Assembly (NCBI GenBank): GCA_012103455.1
Contig: WLWT01000002.1
Coordinates: forward strand, 1 to 64,000
Direction of reading: 5' to 3'
Source: Gammaproteobacteria bacterium
Lineage (GTDB): Bacteria; Pseudomonadota; Gammaproteobacteria; HK1
Length of the DNA: 64,000 nt
Positions 26,141 through 34,604 of the stretch are shown piece by piece. A model generated the notes under the pieces. That model did not search any database and had not been told where the DNA came from. It was given only the letters and a program-made list of their open reading frames with translations. Made by a program: the position numbers and the translations under genes. Every line of letters begins with the position of its first letter. The stretch's first letter is position 1.

Positions 26141-28184
26141 AACAGCCGTAGCGCCAACCGGCACCAGTCTTGACGATCGGCTCAACGAGCACTTCGCCGG
26201 CCGCGTCGTGCGCAAAGATCTGACCAAGCGGATCAAAGAAGGCGCTAACGTCCCGGTCTATGTGCTGGAGTATCTGCTCGGCAACTATTGTGCGTCGAAT
26301 GACCCGGCCGTGATCGCCGACGGCCTCGACACGGTCAAGCGCGTATTGGCCCGGAACTACGTGCGGCCCGACGAGGCCGAGAAGGTCAAGTCCACCATCC
26401 GCGAGCGTGGCAGCCTCAAAGTCATCGACAAAGTGACGGTCAAGCTCAACGAGAAGCGCGATGTCTACGAAGCGCTGTTGTCCAACCTCGGCACCAAAGG
26501 CGTCGAGATCGGCGCCGGCACGGTCAAGCAGTTCGAGAAACTGCTGGCCGGCGGCATCTGGTCCGTCGTCACGCTGCACTACTACTTCGAAGAAGGACAG
26601 AAAAGCTCGCCCTTCGTCATCGATCTGCTCAAACCCATCCAACTGCCGAACATGGACATGGATGAGCTGTTCGAGGGACGCCGCCATTTCACCGAGGCGC
26701 AGTGGCTCGACGTGCTGCTGCGCTCGTGCGGCTACGAGCCGGCGCAGTTCGATGAGCGCACCAAATGGCATCTGCTGTGCCGCCTGCTCCCGCTGGTAGA
26801 GAACAACTACAACGTCTGCGAACTCGGCCCGCGCGGCACCGGCAAAAGCCACATCTACAAAGAGATCAGCCCCAACAGCATGCTCATCTCCGGCGGCCAG
26901 ACGACGGTGGCCAATCTGTTCTACAACCTCGCTTCGCGCACTGTAGGACTCGTCGGCCTGTGGGACGTGGTGGCCTTCGACGAGGTCGCCGGCATCAGCT
27001 TCAAAGACAAAGACGGCGTGCAGATCATGAAAGACTACATGGCGTCGGGCTCATTCGCCCGCGGCCGCGACCCGGTGAACGCCTGCGCCTCGATGGTCTT
27101 CGTCGGCAACATCAACCAGCCCGTAGACACCCTGGTCAAGACCAGCCATCTGCTGGCGCCGTTTCCCGAAGCCATGATCGATCCGGCCTTCTTCGACCGC
27201 TTCCACGCTTACATTCCCGGATGGGAAATCCCCAAGATGCGGCCCGAGTTCTTCACCGATCAGTACGGCCTCATCGTCGATTATCTGGCCGAATACCTGC
27301 GCGAGATGCGCAAGCGCAACTTCGCCGATGCCGTCAACAAGTTCTTCAAGCTCGGCCGTGACCTGAACCAACGCGACACCATCGCCGTCAAGCACACCGT
27401 CTCCGGCCTGCTGAAGCTGCTCTACCCGCATGAAGAATACGGCAAGGACGCCGTGGGCCGCTGCCTGGACTACGCCCTGGAGGCCAGGCGCAGGGTCAAG
27501 GAGCAGTTGAAGAAAATCGGCGGCATGGAGTTCTACGACGTGCACTTCTCCTACATCGACCAGGAGACGATGGCCGAGAAGTTCATCAGCGTACCCGAGC
27601 AAGGCGGCGGCTCGCTTATCCCGGACGGCCCGGTGAACCCCGGCGTGCTGCACACCATCGCCCCCGGCAGCGCTGGACAGCCCGGCGTCTACCGCCTGGA
27701 AACCCAGGTCACGGCAGGCAATAGCAAGTTCACCGTCTCCGGCCTCGGCTCCAACAGCGCCGCCCGCGAGGCCATCAAGATCGGCTGCGACTATTTCCGC
27801 GCCAATGCCGCCTCACTCAGCGCGTCGGCCAAACCCGGCGAGCACGACTTTCACTTGCACGTGGTCGAGTTGCAAAACAGCGGCGCGGCAACAGCGATGA
27901 CGCTCGCCACCTTCGTCGCCCTGTGCTCGGGCATCCTCGCCAAGCCGGTGCAACCGCAACTGGCCGTACTCGGCAGCATGAGCCTGGGCGGCAACATCAT
28001 CCCGGTCCAGAATCTGGCTGAGTCGCTGCAAGTCGCCTTCGATGCCGGGGCCAAGCGGATCTTATTGCCGATGGCCAGCGTCGGCGACATCCCGGCGGTT
28101 CCGGGCGAGCTGTTCGCCAAGTTCCAAACCGGTTTCTATGCCGACCCGCGCGACGCCGCGTTCAAGGCGCTCGGGGTCGGGTGA
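26124..28184 (+). CDS. brxL: BrxL Lon-like AAA+ protein, BREX
   Basis: A 686-residue protein that ends type 1 BREX operons; the family forms DNA-binding AAA+ rings. N-terminal region LDDRLNEHFAGRVVRKDLTKRIKEG (seen as two motifs), Walker A GPRGTGKSH (about 235), Walker B VVAFDEVAGI (about 285), then a Lon-like C-terminal domain (AATAMTLATFVALCSGI, LGSMSLGGNIIPV, GAKRILLP). The place of the Lon nucleophile serine in the PSAG-type motif appears to read GAAT, consistent with a protease-like fold without normal proteolysis. It overlaps pglZ by 17 bases. Confidence 0.93.
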   Translation: MTSTSETAVAPTGTSLDDRLNEHFAGRVVRKDLTKRIKEGANVPVYVLEYLLGNYCASNDPAVIADGLDTVKRVLARNYVRPDEAEKVKSTIRERGSLKVIDKVTVKLNEKRDVYEALLSNLGTKGVEIGAGTVKQFEKLLAGGIWSVVTLHYYFEEGQKSSPFVIDLLKPIQLPNMDMDELFEGRRHFTEAQWLDVLLRSCGYEPAQFDERTKWHLLCRLLPLVENNYNVCELGPRGTGKSHIYKEISPNSMLISGGQTTVANLFYNLASRTVGLVGLWDVVAFDEVAGISFKDKDGVQIMKDYMASGSFARGRDPVNACASMVFVGNINQPVDTLVKTSHLLAPFPEAMIDPAFFDRFHAYIPGWEIPKMRPEFFTDQYGLIVDYLAEYLREMRKRNFADAVNKFFKLGRDLNQRDTIAVKHTVSGLLKLLYPHEEYGKDAVGRCLDYALEARRRVKEQLKKIGGMEFYDVHFSYIDQETMAEKFISVPEQGGGSLIPDGPVNPGVLHTIAPGSAGQPGVYRLETQVTAGNSKFTVSGLGSNSAAREAIKIGCDYFRANAASLSASAKPGEHDFHLHVVELQNSGAATAMTLATFVALCSGILAKPVQPQLAVLGSMSLGGNIIPVQNLAESLQVAFDAGAKRILLPMASVGDIPAVPGELFAKFQTGFYADPRDAAFKALGVG

Positions 28185-28302
28185 GCCTTATGTCTCTATA
28201 ACTTTCGGCCTCGATAATTTTCGGCCTCGATAATCTTCGATAGTCCGTATTCGCGTCACCCGGCGTATCCTGACTTGCGATGTCGAGCTTTCTTGCCCTT
28301 GC

Positions 28303-28704
28303 TCAACCCAATCGACAGCCGAAATGGGGGCGGCCCGGCAGGACTTGAACGAGGCGTCTCTCAAGCTGAGCGAGCACGGCCATCATGTGGAAGAACAGCT
28401 CTCCGGCACTCGTGCTAGTGTCGATCGGCTCTTGGAGGCTTCGCAGCCCGACCTCAGCGTCCCTTAGCCGCTGCGACAGCTCGATGAGATCTCGAATGCT
28501 TCGTGAGGCGCGGTCCAAACGCCAAACCACGAACGTGTCTCCCGCACGCAACACTTCCAGCGCCCGAGCCAATCCCGGCCGCTCGGACTTTGCCCTCGAC
28601 ATCTGGTCTTCGTAGACTTTGTCGCAGCCCGCCGCAGCGAGCGCATCGCGCTGCAATGAGAGGTCTTGATCGTCTCGGTTCACGCGACCGTATCCAATCA
28701 GCAT
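28303..28704 (-). pseudogene. Serine recombinase (resolvase/invertase), catalytic residue lost and truncated
   Basis: The N-terminal catalytic domain of the resolvase family is clear: MLIGYGRVNRDDQDLSLQRDAL-type start, EDQMSRAKSERPGL, FVVWRLDRASRSIRDLIEL, MMAVLAQLERRLV. The nucleophile serine normally sits in GYARVS; here it reads GYGRVN, so the catalytic serine is replaced by asparagine. The C-terminal helix and HTH domain are missing: the frame ends LPGRPHFGCRLG after 133 residues. It borders the BREX operon and is convergent with it. Confidence 0.8.
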
Positions 28705-29004
28705 AGGCGTCGCCTTCTGTCTCGAAACCCGTTACCTTGATAATAAATAGGACCAATGATTTTGAGACGGATTTCGTGACGCGGAACCCAAGTCTTGATG
28801 CTGGATCCCGGTGGCGTAGCCGGTGCGTGTCACAGACGAACGTTTTCGAGACATCATGGCCAACCACGCGTCTCCGGGAACGTGGCCGATGTCCTACGGG
28901 CTGCGCGATGCAGGCGCACGGATCGCCTGCGAAGGTTCGACTACTTCACGTTATCATTCAGTGACTTGCAGCGAGTGAAGACGTTCCACGACGCTATCTC
29001 CCCA

Positions 29005-29592
29005 ATGGACCCACGCGTAACCGAATTGCACTGCATCATGCCGCTGGTCAACGTACCCTCCGTCATGATTCATGGCATCTTGTCGTATTACCGAGCGTCG
29101 AGGGTTGCCCACCGGTCGGTCGCTTTACAGCCGGTTCAGGACAAGCGAGACAAGAAACAGGTTCCTGGGGGCCTCAAACTACACCAGTACGCGAACCTGT
29201 ACTTCCATGCCCGCAACCCAATGCTGTTCAAACGCAAGACAGAGGCATCAGTTCTCTGCGTACTTCGCGTCTCCACTCAAGTGTTGAGCGTAAACGGCAC
29301 AGTGATTACGGACCAGAATGCGGCGAGTGACTACGTCCGCTTTCTAAGCCCGACTCAATGGGACCTGCTACCGTGGAACGCGATCTTCGCTCGTAATTGG
29401 ACACATCCGGATGATCGGATCGCATACTGGCGGCACAGGGCTCAGAAATGTGCCGAAGTTCTGGTTCCCAATGGCGTAGCCTTCAGTTACGTAAATGGTG
29501 CGTACGTCGTAGATGCGGCGACTTCGAACGCCCTATCAGGTCAAGGCTTTGCTCTACCAATCGATATCGATAGTGACTTGTTCTTCTATTGA
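29005..29592 (+). CDS. darT: DarT-type DNA ADP-ribosyltransferase toxin
   Basis: The DUF4433/DarT family adds ADP-ribose to thymidine or guanosine in DNA. I choose the ATG at 29005 (MDPRVTELHCIMPLVNVPS), which gives 195 residues, near the family length; upstream codons to 28795 look non-coding. Landmarks: LHCIMPLVNVPSVMIHGILS, LHQYANLYFHARNPMLF (NAD-binding loop) and RAQKCAEVLVPNGV, which holds the catalytic glutamate. It sits 15 bases before the matching darG gene. The start lacks a strong ribosome-binding site. Confidence 0.88.
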   Translation: MDPRVTELHCIMPLVNVPSVMIHGILSYYRASRVAHRSVALQPVQDKRDKKQVPGGLKLHQYANLYFHARNPMLFKRKTEASVLCVLRVSTQVLSVNGTVITDQNAASDYVRFLSPTQWDLLPWNAIFARNWTHPDDRIAYWRHRAQKCAEVLVPNGVAFSYVNGAYVVDAATSNALSGQGFALPIDIDSDLFFY

Positions 29593-29607
29593 CGGGATCT
29601 CATAAGC

Positions 29608-30726
29608 ATGTTTAAGGCTCTAATCGGCGACATCTTCGAAAGCAAAGCATTCGCTCTGGTAAACACCATAAACACAGTTGGTGTGATGGGAAAAGGTGTG
29701 GCGTCCGAGTTCAAGAAACGGTACCCGCAGATGTTCGTGGACTACAAGCACCGTTGCGCCCAAGGGCGCGTCCGGCTTGGAGAACCATACCTCTACAAAG
29801 ACCTTTCCGGTACGCACATCATCAACTTCCCGACCAAAGGTCACTGGCGGTCTGCTTCCCGCCAGTGCGATATTTCGGCAGGACTCGATTTCTTGGCCGA
29901 ACATGTCAATGAGTGGGAAATCACAAGCGTAGCGCTCCCTCCCCTAGGCTGTGGCAACGGTGGACTCGAGTGGTCCGATGTAGGGCCATTGATCTATCGT
30001 AAACTCGCCCACCTTGGACTTGACATAGAACTTTATGCGCCGTACGGGACGCCAAAAGCGCACATGACCGAAGCATTTCTTAACGCGCCTTCCCAATTGA
30101 GTCTAGACGACAAAGGGACGCGAGCGAGCCAATTCAACGTAAACTTGGTCGCTCTATTGGAAGTGCTCAGGCGTCTTGAAGCGCAGCCCTACGCGAATCC
30201 CGTTGGTAGAACCATCTACCAAAAGCTCGCCTATGTCGTAACGGAAATGGGAATACCAACTGGTTTTACGTTCAATAAAGGGCACTACGGACCGTTCTCC
30301 GAAGATGCTAAACGGGCACTGAGCACATTTGCGAATCAGAATTGGTTAACCGAGGAAACCCTCGGTCGCATGATCACACTTCGTATTGCACCGCAGTACG
30401 AAAAGGATCGAAACAAGTTCCTCACAGACATAAAGCAACACGAACGCCGAATAGACAAAGCTGTGGATCTCTTTAGCCGCATTAAGAGTACTGAACAGGC
30501 TGAGAATGTAATCACGGTCCTCTATGCGTGTCGGCGATTGAAGCAGGACCGGTCCGGTAATTCAGTAGCGGAACAGGACGTTTTTGACTACATACTCAAG
30601 TGGAAAAAGGCCTGGAACACAGACGAGAAGAAGCATGCGGTCGCGGACGCCATTCGAAATCTCGTAATGCTCGGTTGGGTTGACGCAGTCGCTAGCGAGT
30701 CACTGCTCACGGACCAAGATACATAG
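29608..30726 (+). CDS. darG: DarG antitoxin, macrodomain ADP-ribosyl glycohydrolase
   Basis: A 372-residue antitoxin. Residues 1-150 are a macrodomain that removes the toxin's ADP-ribose: ALIGDIFESKAFALVNTINT, GVMGKGVASEFKKRYP, INFPTKGHWRS and ALPPLGCGNGGLEW. The rest (YQKLAYVVTEMGIPTGFTF, KGHYGPFSEDAKRAL) is the DarG C-terminal domain that binds and masks DarT. Length and order are normal, so this TA pair seems intact beside the broken BREX operon. Confidence 0.92.
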   Translation: MFKALIGDIFESKAFALVNTINTVGVMGKGVASEFKKRYPQMFVDYKHRCAQGRVRLGEPYLYKDLSGTHIINFPTKGHWRSASRQCDISAGLDFLAEHVNEWEITSVALPPLGCGNGGLEWSDVGPLIYRKLAHLGLDIELYAPYGTPKAHMTEAFLNAPSQLSLDDKGTRASQFNVNLVALLEVLRRLEAQPYANPVGRTIYQKLAYVVTEMGIPTGFTFNKGHYGPFSEDAKRALSTFANQNWLTEETLGRMITLRIAPQYEKDRNKFLTDIKQHERRIDKAVDLFSRIKSTEQAENVITVLYACRRLKQDRSGNSVAEQDVFDYILKWKKAWNTDEKKHAVADAIRNLVMLGWVDAVASESLLTDQDT

Positions 30727-31185
30727 ATTTGTGCTGTTTCTGATGCGAGTGATCATTGGACTAACACGACGCCCCGGACGACGCTAGGCTAACACTCTTT
30801 AGTTGCAGACCAGCCGGAGATGCCGGCTCAAATCGGTTGCATGAGCAGGAATGGAGCGCTTCTACGAAGCCGGTTGTGCGTTTGGAAAAACAAGGACTTA
30901 TCTTGGACCCAATTGAACCTTATGTAGAACGCTGAGTATCGCATGACCTTTTATCTTTCATACTTAGGACAATTCTCTCAACCTGACTTTCAATCATCAG
31001 ATGCTCGCGATCTCACCCCTTCCACATGGAGAGCATCACACGGCAGAGTCGCCTTGACCCGCTGACGGCCCTGCTATCGCCTGGAACTTAGCGGCGGTTA
31101 TAGCGACGCTATCCGGTCGTCAGGGCGCGAAATGCCTTCAGTTGTCCCCGTAAGTCATTGAAAACATCTGGAAACGCTTCCCTTG
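30727..31185. other. Intergenic region, nothing firm
   Basis: About 460 bases between darG and the tRNA-Pro fragment. No open frame with family resemblance and no folded RNA that I can support. Short fragments could be decayed integrase or transposase sequence. Confidence 0.3.
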
Positions 31186-31236
31186 ACTGTCTTCGGGAGG
31201 CAGCGGGCGGAGGTTCAGATCCTCTTACCCCGGCCA
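31186..31236 (+). other. 3' half of a tRNA-Pro(CGG) gene, putative attachment site (left)
   Basis: Reads as anticodon arm CTGTC-TTCGGGA-GGCAG (anticodon CGG), T arm GGAGG-TTCAGAT-CCTCT and acceptor strand TACCCCG-G-CCA. The 5' half (CGGGGTA and the D arm) is absent upstream. A second similar half lies at 41779-41828 in the same orientation. tRNA 3' halves are typical att sites left by tyrosine-recombinase elements. Confidence 0.7.
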
Positions 31237-31689
31237 ATTATTTCAGTAAGTTACGTCACCATTGGTCCTTCTTCCCGCCCCTTCAGGTGGAATTTCAGGA
31301 GGAATGATGCGCGACATCTTGCCATTCGGCGAACCTTACGCAGCCTGTGCCTCTGCAAACGCGTTGGACGATCCGACCTCGACATAATCAAAGACAATTT
31401 GCTAACCGAGTTTTCGGGCACGCACCGTGTCGTTTCTCGGCTTCATGGCTTGTTAAGCGCAGACTCCACACCCACCCATCCGCCGGTCAACTCCCCCATA
31501 GCCGCATCTGCCACGCTAGGCATCGGAATCCACCGCATCCACAACACTCGCTTCGAGCGCACCCTATTGATTCCAACCGCATCCGCAGTGTCTCGCGCGT
31601 AAAACCGAAATGTGATAGGAAGGAGGGATCTAAGTCACTGACGCAAGCCGACTTGAGTCACCGCAGCAGATCAACGGGGAGCGCCTGAG
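31237..31689. other. Non-coding or decayed DNA next to the left tRNA fragment
   Basis: Open frames here begin within the tRNA fragment and have no family resemblance. No integrase gene is visible, although one would be expected near an att site. Nothing else recognised. Confidence 0.3.
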
Positions 31690-33501
31690 ATGATAGGAAC
31701 CTTGACCATAACCAACAGTGGCCAGACCGTGAGCCCGAGACAAAAGCAACAGTGCCTTCGCGCGCTGCTTTGTTTGTGCCTCGTGTCGTTCGCGAGCGAA
31801 AACCAAGCCGCCAAGCGTGTGACGTGGAAGATGCAGAACGCGTGGGGATCAACTGTGCCGCACCTCGGCACATCTGCTGTACGTTTCATCAAGAACGTCG
31901 CGGACCTTACAGAGAACCGATTTGTAATCACAAACTACGAGCCTGGAGCGCTCGTTTCTCCGCTGGAATGCTTCGATGCAGTATCCAAAGGTTCAATCGA
32001 GTCGTGTTGGACCACGCCGGGCTACCATGCTGGAAAGCACCCAGCCGTATCGTTTTTTACCTCTGTACCGTTTGGGCCGAGTCTTGGCGAGTTCATGGCT
32101 TAGAAGCAATTTGGCGGAGGCGATGCGCTGCGCGAGAAGCTCTACAACAAGTTCGGGCTAACGGCTCAGAATAGCTTCTGTGTGGGCTCAGAGACATCAG
32201 GCTGGTTCAAGGAACCGGTCGAGGAACTGGCCGATCTTACGGGCTTCAAAATGAGATTCTTCGGCCTCGGTGCGCAGGTCATGAAGAAACTTGGTGTGTC
32301 CACGCAGCTGCTGGCGGGTGCTGACATTTATCCGGCTCTGGAAAGGGAGACGATCCAAGCGACCGAGATCTCGATGCCTTCAACGGATATCGACTACGGC
32401 TTCCATCAGATCGCGAAAAACAACTACTTCCCAGGGTGGCACCAACAAACGTCATGCTCCGAGTTGCTGATGAACAAGGCCAAATTCGACGCGCTTCCTA
32501 CCACCTACAAGGCCGTTGTCCGAATCGCGCTGGCCGAGATCCTAATACATACTTATTCAGAGAGTGAGGCCAAGAAAGAGAGTGAGGCCAAGAACGCAAT
32601 AGCTATGAAGACCATGCAGAGCGAACATGGTGTCAAGATTCAACGCTGGCGTGATGATCAACTAGCAACTTTCGAGAATGCTTGGCGCGAGGTTGTGAAG
32701 GAGCAGTCGGCGAAGGACCCCTACTTCAAGGAAGTAGCAGAAAGCTACTACGAGTTTCGGAGTACTTACTCTGTTTGGACGGCATCACAGAATCTCAAAT
32801 CAGGCTATTTTCCGTACTTCCCCTCGGTGGGCAAGAATCCTATGCAAACCCGTCCCGGTGGCAGTGCGCCGAAGACCCCGCCCCCAATTATGGCGGCATC
32901 ACGCTTGTTTGCGGGGCCAAAGCAATTCCCTCCGGAACAATTTCCGGCGTATGGGATAGTGGTCTTCCCGACAAGAGCTACATCGCATGACTTCGACCGA
33001 CATATGCTGATGTGCGAAGCCTATGTAAGCACATTGAGACATGCGTCGGTCGTCGGAGACGAAATTCCCTTTCGCCAGCAGATGGTCACGATATGGCCAA
33101 CTGAATCAAAGACTCTCGCTTCCGAGGCAAACCGAGGCTCACGTAAGGCAGCCTGCAAGATCGCGGTGGAGCACTATGGCCTCGGAGCAGCAAAGCTATC
33201 GCTCGCGCAAGCCGTTGCTGCGGGTCTGGAGATTGGAGGCCAAGGCCCGTATCTCCTGGCGTGGTCTCCTGGCAAGGGCAAAGGCGACGATGACGTCCTC
33301 GTACTGGTCGCTGACCTCTCCGATGTGACGAGCGCGACCGACGCAAAAGAAATGTTTCAACATTGGGAAGCAGACATTGTTAATGGCCCCGCGTGGAGAC
33401 GTGGCGGTGGTTGGTCGCTTGAGCATTTGCGTAAGGCAATAAAGCGATGGGCCGAAAATTACGGAGCAAAAGCCCTGCAACTGCTGGTAGCAGAGAACTA
33501 A
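31690..33501 (+). pseudogene. TRAP substrate-binding-protein-like gene fused to an unknown C-terminal domain, nonsense-mutated
   Basis: Residues 1-375 or so resemble DctP-type periplasmic binding proteins of TRAP transporters: a hydrophobic leader (ALLCLCLVSFASENQAA), VTWKMQNAWGSTVPHLG, SCWTTPGYHAGKHPAVSFF, ATEISMPSTDIDYGFHQIAK, YFPGWHQQTSCSELLMNK. A TAG at 32101 follows EFMA where the family usually has W, then the frame continues. Instead of ending, the protein runs on for about 220 residues of a domain I do not recognise (YGIVVFPTRATSHDFDRHM, CKIAVEHYGLGAAKLSLAQA, GPYLLAWSPGKGKGDDDVLV). No TRAP permease genes are nearby, so a transport role is doubtful. A membrane protein follows five bases later. 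Confidence 0.75.
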
Positions 33502-33505
33502 CAGC

Positions 33506-33796
33506 ATGCCACTCAGAGACTTAGCGTCGCAGCTGGGCCCTTCCGCGACGGCTGCATTCGCCGGGGCCAGTATTGGGGCACTCCTTGGGCTGGCAACAGC
33601 GACGTGGGCACGAGTGGAGACCGGCGCGGGGATTGGCGCACTCATGGTCGTCGGCTTCATGGCAGGCTCTGTGCTTGGCCTAACGACCGCCTTATTGTGG
33701 AGAGCACCAATGCGCAGACGCCGGCGTGCATTGACAAGCGACGACCCAAAGCCGGAAAGCTCGAACAGCTGTTCAACAAGTCAAGAAGGCGGATAG
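33506..33796 (+). CDS. Small two-span membrane protein
   Basis: A 96-residue protein with two hydrophobic glycine- and alanine-rich segments (ATAAFAGASIGALLGLATA and GIGALMVVGFMAGSVLGLTT) and a basic then polar tail (RAPMRRRRRALTSDD). It starts four bases after the stop of the DctP-like gene, so the two are co-transcribed. The segment type recalls small effector or anchor proteins, but I cannot assign a family. Confidence 0.6.
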   Translation: MPLRDLASQLGPSATAAFAGASIGALLGLATATWARVETGAGIGALMVVGFMAGSVLGLTTALLWRAPMRRRRRALTSDDPKPESSNSCSTSQEGG

Positions 33797-33926
33797 TGAG
33801 GCTTGCGACGAATTCGCAAAATTCGTCGTAAATTTGGTGCGGCTGAGTCACAAGTAGCAGGCCCTACTCATCCGTATCCTCGTCCGCAACGGCGGCGGCG
33901 CACCCGGACGACATAGAGAAGCCCCC

Positions 33927-34604
33927 TCATAGCGTGAGTTGACTCCGGAGATCTGCGGCTAGCGCCTCAGCTACTTCTTGAAAAGCCTCCAGGCGCCTAA
34001 GTCGCTCTTCAATCCCCTTCCGCTCCGCATCATCAGGGACTTCGTCGCCAGAGCGCTTCGCGTCCAAGAGCAGGATGCGCGATGCTCTAACATCCATGTC
34101 GTCATCGAGACCAGCGGCCTCGGCGAGCGAAACCCATTCTGCAGTCTTCGCCTGCGCCGTTTGAGCAGCGCACGCGAGGCAATGACGGATCAATTGCCTC
34201 GCTGTTGAATCGATTCCGTCGGCTATCTTGAGCCATTGTTCAACCTCTGTGTCGGGTCCCGCATCAGCGGCCATCACCCTTGGTTGTCGAAAGTACCGCG
34301 GTGTCTCATCGCAGGGATCGAGGCGCTCAAGTGCGCGGAGTATCGGTTCGACGTCCTCGAACGGGCGCGCGCCATTTGGGAGCTCGGCGCGATGTTGCCA
34401 AAGGTCAAGGATCGTGGACGCGCAGCGCGCCTGCTTCGACGCCTTGTCCTCGGGTGCCGCGCTCTCGGCATCCAGAATGAGTTCGGCGATGTAATGAGCC
34501 ATCCAGCGACCGAGCGTATCGACGCCTTTATCAAGCCCGAGTTCATCGACGAGCTTCTTTCCGAGATCCAGAACAGCCTTAGACTGTAAGGACACTGCCG
34601 TCAC
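33927..34604 (-). CDS. Unknown protein co-encoded with the large STAND NTPase
   Basis: A 225-residue, mostly helical, charged soluble protein (GKKLVDELGLDKGVDTLGRWMAHYIAELI near the start, EERLRRLEAFQEVAEALAADL at the end). Its start overlaps the end of the 2098-residue gene by 26 bases, so they are translationally coupled and probably act together. Some type III AVAST loci have a small companion gene beside the STAND NTPase; this may be its equivalent. I see no catalytic motif. Confidence 0.7.
   Translation of the reverse strand: MTAVSLQSKAVLDLGKKLVDELGLDKGVDTLGRWMAHYIAELILDAESAAPEDKASKQARCASTILDLWQHRAELPNGARPFEDVEPILRALERLDPCDETPRYFRQPRVMAADAGPDTEVEQWLKIADGIDSTARQLIRHCLACAAQTAQAKTAEWVSLAEAAGLDDDMDVRASRILLLDAKRSGDEVPDDAERKGIEERLRRLEAFQEVAEALAADLRSQLTL

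Noticed and set aside
28795..29004. A longer DarT start at 28795
   Set aside because: The extra 70 residues are arginine-rich and not family-like; the ATG at 29005 gives the usual length.
31186..31236. A functional tRNA gene
   Set aside because: Only the 3' half is present; no CGGGGTA acceptor strand or D arm lies upstream. The same holds for 41779-41828.
31183..31602. A 139-codon plus-strand frame
   Set aside because: It begins in the tRNA-Pro fragment and reads through it; the protein text is not family-like.
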